This document shows, in pieces, positions 10,519 to 19,807 of a stretch of DNA of 64,000 bases (its first letter is position 1; each line of letters begins with the position of its first letter). Location: assembly GCA_017545665.1 (NCBI GenBank), contig JAFWKQ010000116.1, positions 101,535 to 165,534 on the forward strand, in the 5' to 3' direction. Source of the stretch: Atopobiaceae bacterium (lineage in GTDB: Bacteria; Actinomycetota; Coriobacteriia; Coriobacteriales; Atopobiaceae). Both the position numbers and the translations under genes were made by a program. The notes under the pieces were generated by a model. The model did no database searches, was not told the DNA's origin, and saw only the letters and a program-made list of their open reading frames with translations.

Positions 10519-11130
10519 CTACAGCTTTCGGACTATGTCAGCCACCAAAGAGGAAGACCTGTTGCTCTTTGTCCTGTCGCGCAGCGTATGCTGCAGCGCC
10601 ACAAGCACCGCAACGACCTCTTGCTCCAATTCCGGACGGTATATGTCGATGGCGTACTTGTCTTTTATGGATATGAGCTTCTTGCCCACAACGGCAATGA
10701 TGTTCTCGTTTTCGTCGTAAATCTCGAAGTTCAGAGACGCATAGCTGCCTCGCAAGGTCCAGCCTAGATCCGAAATCTCGGCAGTGTCGTCAATAAGCTG
10801 GAATAGCTCGTGCGCTATGTCGAACCGGGTGCCATCCGCCATCGTAACGCGATGGTACTCTCGCAGGGTAAGCACCTTTTTCTCCAGCTTGGCAACAAGC
10901 TTTCCGCGCGCATCAGTGATGGTGGTTTTGTCACGAAGCGAGATGGAGCGCGACTTTGCCCGATATGCAACCGAACCATCCTCTTCAACAATCTTGGTCT
11001 TCTGCCTGAAGGACCAGAAGTTGGTGGAGATGAAAAGTGAATGCGAAGGAGTGCCAAACTGTTCGACGTTTACTACGTTTGCCTCTTTGCCGCGCTCTCG
11101 ATAACGAAGGATTTTGGAGAATGTGCCCAT
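10519..11130 (-). CDS. LURP-one-related / tubby C-terminal-like protein
   Basis: A 203-residue soluble protein. The pattern of short beta strands with KSRSISLRDKTTITDARGKLVAK, followed by a second half with NFEIYDENENIIAVVGKKL, is typical of the LOR (YxjI/LURP-one) family, a tubby-like beta barrel around a central helix. The biochemical role in bacteria is unknown; a membrane-tethered phospholipid-binding role has been proposed by analogy to tubby proteins. It lies 71 bases upstream of the lipase on the same strand, so a functional link to lipids is possible but is only inferred from position. Confidence 0.75.
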   Translation of the reverse strand: MGTFSKILRYRERGKEANVVNVEQFGTPSHSLFISTNFWSFRQKTKIVEEDGSVAYRAKSRSISLRDKTTITDARGKLVAKLEKKVLTLREYHRVTMADGTRFDIAHELFQLIDDTAEISDLGWTLRGSYASLNFEIYDENENIIAVVGKKLISIKDKYAIDIYRPELEQEVVAVLVALQHTLRDRTKSNRSSSLVADIVRKL

Positions 11131-11240
11131 ACTGCCCCCTCCTGCCTTTGCTTCTTTGTTACTTCCTTACTTGTTCGTATTGAATAATACGCAAAGCTCA
11201 TCTGTCGATTGCGCGGCACACAAAACGTCCTTGTTCGTTG

Positions 11241-11432
11241 CTGGATTCGCGAACGGTGCGGACGGTGGGTGCCGGGATTTGCTGGATTCGGCCACACTGT
11301 GACCATTCCCAGCAAACCCGGCCGCACCGTTCGCGACCACAGCAAATCCCGGAGGGCGCTTGCTCGAATCGGCCGCACTGTGGCCGAATCCGTCCAACCC
11401 CGCCGCACCGTTCGCGATCACAGCAAACAGTG
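11241..11432. repeat. Alternating inverted-motif array, copy 2 (array type A)
   Basis: The gap between the tubby-like gene and the GH31 gene holds the same elements as 4302-4603. GCGAACGGTGCGG and its complement alternate with a CACACTGTG or CGCACTGTG core, separated by spacers like CCAGCAAACCC and CGGGATTTGCTGG. The minus-strand frame again reads as SSKRPPGFA-type peptides. The rest of the 349-base gap holds nothing I can name. Confidence 0.8.
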
Positions 11433-11479
11433 TCTACGCGGAATGCCATACGACTCGCGCACGTTGCTGCACTAAACCC

Positions 11480-13484
11480 CTACTCCGCCATCCGCTCGTA
11501 AACCGGAATCGACTCAAGCGGTGCAGGTGCCATGAGCTCCATAGGTCCCTCCAGGATGCTGTCGCTACGCGTATCGCGCCACACTCCCGCAGGTAAATAT
11601 ACCTTGCGCTCACGTGCGCCCAACTCAAGCACGGGTGCCACAAGATAGCACGGGCCCAGCATAAACTCGTCGTATGTCTCCCATGCATGCGCATCGTCAG
11701 GAAACTCGTAGAACAGGGCTCGCAGCAGCGGTGAACCATCCTCACTTGCCTGAGAAAACAACTCCGCAAGATACGGCTTCAAGCCCTCGCGCACGTCAAG
11801 ATAGGACCGCAAAATAGCCTCGACCTCAGGGCCATAACTCCACACCTCATTGCTATGCCCCGTATGTAGATAACCCCCACCAAACTCACGGTTATCCAGA
11901 GGCTCTATGTCCAGCGGACCGCGCTCGCCGTGCAAGCGCAACACCGCCGTATACGTGGCAAACTCGAACCAACGAATAAGAAGCTCTTGGAATGCGGGGT
12001 CCTCCACGTCGTCGGTCATGAATCCACCCACATCGGTAGTCCACCAGGGAATGCCCGCCAATCCCATGTTTATGCCACACTGTAGCTGGTCTCGAAGACT
12101 TTCGAAGGTCGAGGGCACATCGCCCGACCATACCACGTTCCCAAAGCGCTGGCTTCCCGCCCAAGCAGACCTCAGCAGGTTCACGGGTTGCCTCCACCCT
12201 TCGGCAAGCTGCGCGTCATACGCAGCCCTGCTAAACCATTGTGGGTAGATGTTTGAGCAACTCAGGGCCGGCCCCAACCAGTAGCGATAATTGTCAAAGT
12301 CATAGACGGCAAAATCAGGCTCGGCGTTGTCCAACCAGAACATGTCTATGCCAACGTCGACATAGCTCTCCTTAAGTATCTTCCACAGGTACGCGCGAGC
12401 CTCGGGGTTGGTTGCGTCAATCTCCAAACAGTCGCCCTGATACTCATACGTTTGGTTGGACCCTCGCTCAGTGCGTATAAGAAGTCCGCGGTCCCACATC
12501 TCATCAAAATGGACGCTCTTCTTGTCCACGCTCGGCCACACGCTCACGCACACCTTTATGCCAAGGCCATGCAGTTCGTCGCACATGGCTGCGGGATCCG
12601 GCCAATACGTGGGGTCAAAGCGCCAGTCGCCCTGACGGGTCCAGTGGAAGAAGTCGATTACGATGCAATCGATCGGCACTCCGCGATCCACGCACTCATG
12701 CGCCACCCGAAGCACCTCCTCTTGGGTACGGTAGCGCAGCTTGCACTGCCAGAGCCCCAGAAGATCTTCGGGAAACGCTGGCGCGCGACCGGTAACGGCG
12801 GTATAGCGTTGGAGCAGCTCGCGCGGACCGTTGCCCACGCAAATCCAGTAGTCGAGCTCCTTGGAGCATTCGCTCACCCATTCGGTAATATTTGCGCCAA
12901 ACGTCACGCGACCCACGGCCGGATTGTTCCACAAAAAGCCATAGCCCAAACTAGACACCGCAAACGGCACGCTTATTTGGGAGTTGCGCTGCTCCAGATA
13001 CAGAACGCAGCCCTTGAGGTTGGTTTGGGCCTGCTGGTATTGTCCCATGCCAAAGATCTTCTCGCCATCGTTGGCTTCGAACTTTTGCACGATGCGCCAA
13101 TCGCCACCCACATGTGCCTTGTACGTGCGTCCCTCCACCTTAAGACAACGGACTGATGGTACCTTCATAGTTGCGAAAGTGCACACGCAGAATCAACGTA
13201 CCGTCGCGGAAGAACGATAGAACCCCGCCGCAGTTTACCTCGCAGGAAATGCGCCCGTTTGTGATGCGGCGTATCTCGTCGCTCCCCTGGGCAATGGGTG
13301 CGGTATCCACCTGAATGGTTCCCTTGTTGCCTTCTGGCTTGCCGCACAGCGCCCAGTCGTTACCAGAGAAGCTCGCATACCTCGTGGCCCGCACGCGCAG
13401 GGCGTCTGTTCCCCACGGCTCGATTCGCAGCGTCTCTCCCTGTCGGTAACACACTAACGCTTCCTGTTCCTCGCTAAACCTCAT
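11480..13484 (-). pseudogene. GH31 alpha-glycosidase, split by one frameshift
   Basis: Two overlapping frames together make one full-length GH31 enzyme of about 667 residues. The first runs from ATG 13484 (GGAGG upstream; MRFSEEQEAL) to a stop at 13140 and holds the N-terminal beta-sandwich. The second continues to 11480 with the catalytic barrel: EKIFGMGQYQQ, LLGLWQCKLRYRTQEE, the nucleophile motif FWLDNAEPD near position 12330, and a candidate acid/base in WSGDVPSTFESL. The shift needed lies near 13150-13165. The enzyme would hydrolyse alpha-glucosides or alpha-xylosides in the cytoplasm. A recent mutation or a single-base assembly error are both possible. Confidence 0.85.
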
Positions 13485-13578
13485 AGCTGCCTCCAGGTGG
13501 ATGACGATGGCTTTGCAAAACACTTTTCCATGGTATTGCACGTTTAGCAATGCGCGAAGTCAAACAAAGCAACAGGTC

Positions 13579-13632
13579 GCTTGCCGGCTTTTGGTCACCT
13601 GCCAGCCTTTGGTTGCTTGCCAGCCTTTTCGT
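13579..13632. repeat. Three 18-bp tandem units
   Basis: Three consecutive 18-base units of the form GCTTGCCAGCCTTTTGGT (13579, 13597, 13615), diverged at a few positions, lie just upstream of the membrane protein gene. Confidence 0.75.
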
Positions 13633-13678
13633 GTCACAATGTGAAACGTGGTGCGGGTTTCTTGAGGGAAGGTGCGCG

Positions 13679-14371
13679 ATGGATCGAGAAAAGCCCCTTG
13701 GCATGAGAATCGGCGAGAATGTCTTTTGCGCAGGATACCTTGCGTTTGCGCTCGTTGCGGGCTGTATGCTTCTTGGCTCCCCAAACGCTGGCGCGTGGGC
13801 TCGCACGTGTGGTGCCATGACACTGCTCCTGGGCTGCGGCGACGCCTTCCACCTAATCCCCCGCATCCTCATCAACCTACGTGGCACAATCTCGGATCCA
13901 GCCGTGTTGCGCAGGCGCTCCTTCGCGTTGGGACTCGGAAACCTTGTGTCCTCCATCACCATGACGCTCTTCTATCTCCTACTCTTTGTAGGCATGTGGC
14001 AGATGGCGCACCGCGGACAAGACCTGGTATTCTCGCCACTGGAGACAGGTGTCTTCTGCACCCTCTGCGCACTAGCTGCCGTACGGATCGCGCTCTGTCT
14101 GTTCCCGCAAAACCGATGGTTCGACGGGAAGGGCGACCAAGCGTGGGGCATCTATCGCAACATCCCCTTCGTAATCATGGGCGTAATCACCGTGCTCTAC
14201 CTCGTTGGTTGGTACGGAGAATGGCTTATGGCATCGCTCGTGTGCGTGAGTTTCGCGTGCTATTTGGGCGTAGTGCTTGGTGCACGCAACAACCCCATGC
14301 TGGGTATGCTCATGATCCCGAAGACCGTCTGCTACGTCTGGCTCATATCGCTACTGCTCGCAAGAATGTAG
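13679..14371 (+). CDS. Integral membrane protein of unknown function
   Basis: A 230-residue protein starting at ATG 13679 with GAGGGAAGG eight bases upstream; an open extension back to 13550 is excluded by the tandem repeat there. It has six or seven hydrophobic segments (for example FCAGYLAFALVAGCMLLG, ITMTLFYLLLFVGMWQM and WLISLLLARM) with short loops. I recognise no catalytic motif or Pfam family with confidence; a similar fold occurs in small uncharacterised Coriobacteriia membrane proteins. It ends just before a long repeat-dense region. Confidence 0.7.
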   Translation: MDREKPLGMRIGENVFCAGYLAFALVAGCMLLGSPNAGAWARTCGAMTLLLGCGDAFHLIPRILINLRGTISDPAVLRRRSFALGLGNLVSSITMTLFYLLLFVGMWQMAHRGQDLVFSPLETGVFCTLCALAAVRIALCLFPQNRWFDGKGDQAWGIYRNIPFVIMGVITVLYLVGWYGEWLMASLVCVSFACYLGVVLGARNNPMLGMLMIPKTVCYVWLISLLLARM

Positions 14372-14423
14372 CAAACGAGCCTCGATCCATGCGTCACCTT
14401 CCTCCTCGAGAGGCGTCCAACTT

Positions 14424-14519
14424 GTGTCAATGCCCCGTCCCCGTGACACCGTGTCAGCGACCCCGCGCGGTATCGCTGTGTCACGGGGACGTGTGTCACG
14501 GGGACGGGGGCGTTGACAC
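14424..14519. repeat. Cluster of GTGTCA...TGACAC palindromes (family D)
   Basis: At least three overlapping copies of an element with terminal GTGTCA / TGACAC and a core like GCCCCCGTCCCCG (14424-14449, 14451-about 14484, 14478-14519). Single copies of the family occur at 14869, 35153, 57251, 60954 and 63721. Each can fold as a short GC-rich hairpin. Confidence 0.9.
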
Positions 14520-14570
14520 GCCCAGCGCGGTGTCGCTGGAATGGGGTCTCCATAACACATGGCTCAATAA

Positions 14571-14860
14571 CCCGAATAAACGGCGAAAAGGGAGGTTGAT
14601 TCGATCCAAAACGCCGCTTGTTCGGATTCGGTTTTCGCGAAAACCGAATAACCGACATTTTGGATTTTATCATGGCGGAAAACGCCGTTTGTTCGGGTTT
14701 GGGAACCTCTGTGACCCAGTGGAGGGTAGCCAAAAACCGAACAAACGGAAAAATCAAAGCAAAAAAACCTCGAAATGCCGTTTGTTCGGATTCCGTCGAA
14801 ATGAAAACCGAACAAGCGGAGTTTTGCAGCAAGTTTTGGCGGAAAACGCCGTTTGTTCGG
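14571..14860. repeat. Four tandem hairpin elements with CCGAACAAACGGC ends (array type B)
   Basis: Four successive units about 45-60 bases long, each opening with a CCGAACAAACGGC-like motif and closing with its complement GCCGTTTGTTCGG. They lie at 14571-14625, 14641-14697, 14737-14789 and 14808-14860. The interiors are AT-rich and differ between units, while the ends are conserved, including compensating variants. The region is gene-free and lies immediately upstream of the deaminase/SLOG-like gene. Confidence 0.88.
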
Positions 14861-14868
14861 GTTTGAAC

Positions 14869-14895
14869 GTGTCAGCGCCCCTTTCCCCGTGACAC
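14869..14895. repeat. Family D palindrome
   Basis: GTGTCAGCGCCCCTTTCCCC followed by GTGACAC lies between array B and the start of the large deaminase-like gene. Confidence 0.85.
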
Positions 14896-14960
14896 ACCCC
14901 TGACACTGCGTGCCCCAAATTGATATCATGCCCTTACGGCTAGGGCGTGGGGGTGAGCTC

Positions 14961-17441
14961 ATGGAGGAATTCGGACGTTTCTACCTGGACAAGGAAAAGG
15001 ACCTTGTCGTCGACCTCTATCGCGAGACGAGCGAGCTGCGCTACGTGCTCAGGACGCCGAACCATGGGACGGGCAACCTCATAACCAACCTCGCCTCCCT
15101 GTGCAAACTGGATTTATCTACCGACGAGGACGGCCTCAGGGTAATTCGGGGCACGCTACCCTGCTACATCGATGGCAACAACCGTATGGTCTTCGTCTTC
15201 CGCTTGCTCGACACGAAGGTCGCGAACATCTACCCGGATGGGAGAATCGAGCGGAAGGCGTACATACCCGCCATCGCAAAGACCCTGATGAGCCAAACCA
15301 AGGACTACCGTCAGGACTTTCGCAAGACCGTCGTGAAGACCTACATCCTGCGCGAGTGCAAGTTCCGCACCGACCTGCACACCCACATGAACGCCAACCT
15401 GGACCCGGACGTCCTCATCGCCCTGGGCATCCACCACCAAATACGTTACCCGCTTTACTACATCAAGAAGCTGGGGCTTAGGGTATCTTTCGAGCAGGAG
15501 CAACTCCTCGCGACGCGTCGGGCCAAGGCAGCGACGGAGCTTCGCGACTCCCCGCTCAAGGGCAAATACCTAAACCGCAGGATCGACGACAATACATTCT
15601 TGAACTTCGCCTCCCTCATACTGCAAAACCTCGACAACGCGTCATGGAACATCCCCAGGATCAGGGCTTCGCTGGCAATCATGAAGGACGGTCAGGCCGT
15701 CTTCACCAATCTCGAGAAGGTCTACCTGTATCGCTACGTCTTTTGCAAGGGCGTGCCCGCTGACGATCCCATCCATATCCACAGCACGGGGCACATTCCC
15801 GACCACGAAATAGTCGAGACCCTAGAAACGATGAAAGCTGACAGAAGCCACCCCGTGTTCTCCACGAACAGCGTCTTCCAAGACAAGCTGCTGTGGATTG
15901 CGCGGAGCTATGCCTCCCGCGGCATCGACTACGCGGAGATCTCCGACACCACGCTGGCAAAGCCCGAGGACGCGCCGCACATGCTGTCCGAGGTCCATAA
16001 GGTAATGCCAGCCATCATGCGGGAGACCGGGGTCACGCTACGCTTTTTGGCGGCGGTTCGGCGGACGCCGCTCACGATTGTGCGTGACAAGATCGCCCCG
16101 GACGGCTACCTGCATAAGAGCCTGCAGGCCATACGGGCGGTGGCAGCAGACCCATACGTGGCCGGAAGCGACATCGTCGGCGAGGAGATAAATGACGTAC
16201 GCGACCTCGCGCCGCTACTTGCGGAGCTCGACCGCATCGCAGCGGACCACCCCAGCTTTACGATACGCGTCCATGCCGGTGAGAACGACGGTCTGCGGGA
16301 CAACGTCGCCAACGCAATCAAGTGCGTCAAAGAGGGGCTGGCGCCAGGCCAGCCCATGCCTCCCGTCCGAATCGGCCACGGGCTCTACACCAGAAACCTC
16401 ACCTCGAAGAAAGGGCAGCAGCTTCTTGACGACCTAAGGAGAAGCGGCGCTGTGCTGGAGTTCCAGATCACCTCGAACGTACGCCTGAACAACCTCAGCC
16501 AGCTCGGGTGCCATCCCCTGCGACAGTACCTGGCGGCGGGTGTGCCCTGCGTGCAGGGGACGGACGGCGGGGCCATATACGGGACGGACTCGATCGACGA
16601 GCAACTCGCCCTCCAGAAGGCGCTCGACCTCTCGGACGCGGAGCTCATCGCCATGCGTCGAGCAGAGGACGTGGTGCGACGCCGAGGCCTCGCCGCCCTC
16701 GAGGAGAAGATGCGCGCCTTTGCGCGGGAGGCGGGCACGGAGGACGTCGAGACCTTTTACGCCGCGAAGATGCTGGCACAGCAGCAACCGGAGGAGACCC
16801 TGCTAGACCTGCCCGACGGCCAAGACAGCGCCAGCGTCTTCTCTGGCATGATCGAGGAGCTACCAAACGACCGGGTCCCAGTGATCCTCGTGGGCGGGTC
16901 GTTCAATAACGACCGCCACGCTACCAGGCGGCGCCGCGACGTATGCGCCCTTCTGGACGACCTTCTTGACAAGGGAGATCCCAGCAAGATGTTCCTGATC
17001 ATAGGCCACAGCTTCTCGGGCTACGAGCGCTACGTTGCCGATAAAAACCGCGGGCGGTTCGACGTCTACGCCTTCGTACCAGCCAGGATCGAGCCGAAGG
17101 AGGCCAAGGCCCTCACGCGAGCCAAAGTCCGAATACGGGTATCCATCGAGCCTAGCGCCATGGGCATCTACAAGAGCGTCGCCTACGAGGTCTTCAAGCG
17201 CAGACCCTCGGTACTTGTCGCCCTCGACGGCAACTCATCTGCCGCGAACATGGTCCAAGACGCCAAGAACGGGAAGCGCAGGTGTCACATATTCGTCCTC
17301 AACAAGAGGGGCATGCTGCGCGAGAAGGCCAAGAACCTCGAAGGGTACGTGTCCCTTTTTAGCACGGACGACGACCTGGCGAGCCTGGTCTGTGACGCCG
17401 TGGAGACATGCTACCCGCAACATTGGCTGCGACAGGAGTGA
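14961..17441 (+). CDS. Large adenosine deaminase-like protein fused to a Rossmann/SLOG-like domain
   Basis: An 826-residue protein. I start it at ATG 14961 (MEEFGRFYLDKEK) with GGGGTGAG upstream; ATG 14928 and GTG 14910 are in frame too. Residues 1-130 form a domain I do not recognise. Residues 135-600 carry the full adenosine deaminase metal site: DLHTHMN near 140, YAEISD near 315, VHAGEN near 438, GHGLYT near 473 and TDGG near 534. The usual TDDP is TDGG here, so the second Asp, which contacts the purine in canonical enzymes, is missing. From about residue 635 a separate alpha/beta domain begins (VPVILVGGSF, IGHSFSGYE, SVLVALDGNSSAANMV), reminiscent of SLOG/LOG nucleotide-binding folds. It probably deaminates a nucleoside or nucleotide. 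No operon partner is evident. Confidence 0.75.
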   Translation: MEEFGRFYLDKEKDLVVDLYRETSELRYVLRTPNHGTGNLITNLASLCKLDLSTDEDGLRVIRGTLPCYIDGNNRMVFVFRLLDTKVANIYPDGRIERKAYIPAIAKTLMSQTKDYRQDFRKTVVKTYILRECKFRTDLHTHMNANLDPDVLIALGIHHQIRYPLYYIKKLGLRVSFEQEQLLATRRAKAATELRDSPLKGKYLNRRIDDNTFLNFASLILQNLDNASWNIPRIRASLAIMKDGQAVFTNLEKVYLYRYVFCKGVPADDPIHIHSTGHIPDHEIVETLETMKADRSHPVFSTNSVFQDKLLWIARSYASRGIDYAEISDTTLAKPEDAPHMLSEVHKVMPAIMRETGVTLRFLAAVRRTPLTIVRDKIAPDGYLHKSLQAIRAVAADPYVAGSDIVGEEINDVRDLAPLLAELDRIAADHPSFTIRVHAGENDGLRDNVANAIKCVKEGLAPGQPMPPVRIGHGLYTRNLTSKKGQQLLDDLRRSGAVLEFQITSNVRLNNLSQLGCHPLRQYLAAGVPCVQGTDGGAIYGTDSIDEQLALQKALDLSDAELIAMRRAEDVVRRRGLAALEEKMRAFAREAGTEDVETFYAAKMLAQQQPEETLLDLPDGQDSASVFSGMIEELPNDRVPVILVGGSFNNDRHATRRRRDVCALLDDLLDKGDPSKMFLIIGHSFSGYERYVADKNRGRFDVYAFVPARIEPKEAKALTRAKVRIRVSIEPSAMGIYKSVAYEVFKRRPSVLVALDGNSSAANMVQDAKNGKRRCHIFVLNKRGMLREKAKNLEGYVSLFSTDDDLASLVCDAVETCYPQHWLRQE

Positions 17442-17469
17442 GGCGTGGCCATCCCCTTATGCACGCAAG

Positions 17470-17796
17470 CTACGAAACCCGAACGCACTCGCCGTTGGCC
17501 AGAAGTCGGAGCATGAGGTCAGACGACGCCGTATGCGCCAGAACCGTGCGCGCATTGTAGAGGTCGCTGCGCTCGACGAACGCCTCAGCCTCAGCGCGCA
17601 GCATGCCGCTTGTCGACTTGCCTGCCGCAGGAGAAGCCGCAAGCATCGCGAGCACACGTGAGCCCTTCTTGTAACTGAGCTCACCAAGGTACCTGAGCAG
17701 CGGCAGGAAGGCATGTGCCACACTCCAATCGCTATAAGACGCCATAACGTCGAGCCCGTCGACGTTCGCTCGACACTCCATGTTGTCACCTTTCAC
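17470..17796 (-). pseudogene. Remnant of a nucleoside/nucleotide (phosphoribulokinase-like) kinase
   Basis: A 108-codon frame whose first 65 residues match the start of the P-loop nucleoside/nucleotide kinase family (FLPLLRYLGELSYKKG, then AMLAASPAAGKST as Walker A). Such kinases run to 250-300 residues; here the chain jumps from the Walker A region to FVERSDLYNARTVLAH and stops. That tail could be the family's C-terminus brought in by an internal deletion, but I cannot confirm this. No substrate-binding middle remains, so it should be inactive. Confidence 0.6.
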
Positions 17797-17899
17797 CGCA
17801 AAGCCAGAAGCAAAGCCCTAGCCATTTGAGCGGAGGAACGTTGTTCAAGGTATCGGTAAAAGGAATAGCTGCGGTGGGAGGCCCGTCCTCATTGTTCCG

Positions 17900-18262
17900 A
17901 TGTGTTGCGACGTAAAGAGCGTCCCCAATGCCCTATTCTGCCAAGACGGTGGGCAGCTCGAGTGGGTAAATACGGATCGCCTCGGCTCCATTCCTCTCCC
18001 CGCAGGCTACCTGGCATCCATTCGCAACGAGCGGCCAAGTCCCATGGCGTGGGAATGCGAGACCGTTCCAGATTACGGCGACGATCTATTTTCCGTTGCC
18101 CTCGTAGTTCGTGGCGCAAACACGGAAAAGCAGTATTGGCTGGACGGCGCATGCGACTTTTCCCATCGACTCAAGGAGCTGGGGCACCAAGACGCATCGT
18201 TTGTGGGGGTAAAGTACGAAGGCGGGACTGAGCTACAGGTAGTCTTTAGCACTCGGCCCTAA
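17900..18262 (+). CDS. Small hypothetical protein
   Basis: A 120-residue frame with plausible codon use and a soluble, mixed composition (QLEWVNTDRLGSIPLPAG, LVVRGANTEKQYWLDGA). No family recognised. The ATG at 17900 lacks a good ribosome binding site. A strong GGAGGAAC followed by TTG at 17841 opens a different frame that stops at 17915, so the real gene may begin there and be frameshifted near 17900. It lies between a kinase remnant and the acyltransferases and may itself be decaying. Confidence 0.45.
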   Translation: MCCDVKSVPNALFCQDGGQLEWVNTDRLGSIPLPAGYLASIRNERPSPMAWECETVPDYGDDLFSVALVVRGANTEKQYWLDGACDFSHRLKELGHQDASFVGVKYEGGTELQVVFSTRP

Positions 18263-18400
18263 ACGACGAGCTCCAAATATGGCACCGTAGACGCATATGC
18301 AACTCATATTCGCTTCGACTGCAGTTGCCCGACTCCGCGCTCATGTGCAAGCTGTTCGGCATGCTTTAGTAGCATGGGCAACGAAGCCCCGCAAAGGTCG

Positions 18401-19705
18401 CTATTGCAAGCCCAAGCTCCTAATCAGGCCGTTCTCCGGCGTGATGAAGGAGCTCTCCTCGCCCCGCGCAAAGGCGATTCCACGCCTCTCGAGCTGCTCG
18501 GCCAACGCACCTTCATACACGTCGCCCTCGAAGGCGCGAACCAGCTCTATGTCGAAATAGCCCGCCGTTGCCGTGATGTACAGCGTAACGGTCCTCATGC
18601 CCGGTTGACAGTTAGTGGCCTTGTAATGCGTGGAGACGATCTGGTCCTCGAATCCCCGCGAGCGCAGGCCGCCCACGTAGTCGAGCATAAACGTGTCGTT
18701 GTTGGCGTTTTTGGCAAAGTTGAGCACCTGAAGCTTCTCGCGATAGCTATGCATCACCTGGCTAACCTGCCGCACGGCTCCTCCCATCGCATTTGCCGTG
18801 TGGCGCGCGGCGTTGGGGTCGTTTGACTCGCGCAGGATCCTGCGCATGAGCTGGCATCGCCCGGCGAAGTCGAGGCTGGCCATCTGCTCGGGCCTATACG
18901 CCAGGCGAAGGGCGCCCACGCAATTCTTGAACGTGTTGGGGACTTCGAGAGCCTTCCTGTAGGAAGCCGGTATGAGGGCGCCGACCGTCTCATTCGTGTT
19001 TGGGTGAACCTGAAACACCGCATCGGACATGAGCACCTGCAGCGTGGCGACGGGCGAGCTCTGGCACGAACGCACGAGCTCCATGAACTCGCTCTCCTTC
19101 ACGCGGAAGTTAACGCCGCGCATATTGTTCAGGGGCGCCTCGTCGTTCTCGGGCAAGTGGTAGAACCTCTCGCGAAAGAAGTCGTTTGAGTAGTCCTCCG
19201 GTACCTCGTAGGTCCTGCTATAGGGATCGGTCTCCTCGCCCTCGAGTGCAGGCTGCCCCGGCACGCGCAGGCCGTCGGCTGGATAGTCAACCCCGTCCTT
19301 GCGGCAGAAGTAGCGATTGAGCACGGACTCGATGAACATATTTAGGCCCAATCCGTCGCAAAAGGCGTGGAACATCGAGAAGCTCATCACGTTGCCCTCG
19401 TAGGTTACGTCGAGGCAGTGCCAGTTGGTCTTGGGACCGCCTACCGCGCGCAGGCCTCCCTCGGCCACCTCCATTGGCAGCGGGTTCCTGGCATAGAAGA
19501 AGTCCCCGTCGCGCTCCACCAAGGCATCGGCGAAATAGGGCGCGCGCTCAATCACGTCATTCACCGCCTCCTGCAGAATGCCACCGTGCACGTCCGTGGA
19601 GATGTGCACGTCCACCACATAGGTACGGTGCGGCGTGGTGCGAAAGCAGTTGTGCACACCGCTTATGTTCTGCTCTTTGATCTGGAAGTCGGGCTGCGTC
19701 GCCAT
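18401..19705 (-). CDS. HxxxD acyltransferase / condensation-domain-like protein (paralogue 1)
   Basis: A 434-residue single-domain protein. FHAFCDGLGLN near residue 132 supplies the HxxxD active site of the condensation / alcohol acetyltransferase / chloramphenicol acetyltransferase superfamily; His is the general base. The late TFMLDYVGG segment corresponds to the family's second-half substrate channel motif (DFGW-like). No carrier or adenylation domain is attached, so it probably transfers an acyl group from CoA or a carrier protein to an unknown alcohol or amine. It is paralogous to the gene 103 bases upstream on the same strand (19808-21094); the two share the FCDGLGLN block and overall length. 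Confidence 0.75.
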   Translation of the reverse strand: MATQPDFQIKEQNISGVHNCFRTTPHRTYVVDVHISTDVHGGILQEAVNDVIERAPYFADALVERDGDFFYARNPLPMEVAEGGLRAVGGPKTNWHCLDVTYEGNVMSFSMFHAFCDGLGLNMFIESVLNRYFCRKDGVDYPADGLRVPGQPALEGEETDPYSRTYEVPEDYSNDFFRERFYHLPENDEAPLNNMRGVNFRVKESEFMELVRSCQSSPVATLQVLMSDAVFQVHPNTNETVGALIPASYRKALEVPNTFKNCVGALRLAYRPEQMASLDFAGRCQLMRRILRESNDPNAARHTANAMGGAVRQVSQVMHSYREKLQVLNFAKNANNDTFMLDYVGGLRSRGFEDQIVSTHYKATNCQPGMRTVTLYITATAGYFDIELVRAFEGDVYEGALAEQLERRGIAFARGEESSFITPENGLIRSLGLQ

Positions 19706-19741
19706 GGTGCCACCTCTCTAAGCTCTGTGTCTCTGTACCGA

Positions 19742-19790
19742 ATTTTATCACCTACCAAGAGGGAGTACCCCTCCTGATAGGTGATAAAAT
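19742..19790. promoter_or_regulatory. 49-bp AT-ended inverted repeat between the two acyltransferase genes
   Basis: The arm ATTTTATCACCTA (19742-19754) pairs perfectly with TAGGTGATAAAAT (19778-19790), and an inner GAGGG / CCCCTC pair extends the stem. It follows the stop of the upstream acyltransferase gene and precedes the start of the downstream one, so it may be a terminator or attenuator, or an operator. Confidence 0.7.
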
Positions 19791-19807
19791 ATGGCCAGTC
19801 CACACCC

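Noticed and set aside
14571..14860. CRISPR array in type B repeats
   Set aside because: Each unit is an inverted repeat with an inner loop, not a direct repeat with a spacer.
14961..17441. Complete RADAR system
   Set aside because: Only the deaminase-like half is present; no KAP-type ATPase (RdrA) gene lies next to it.
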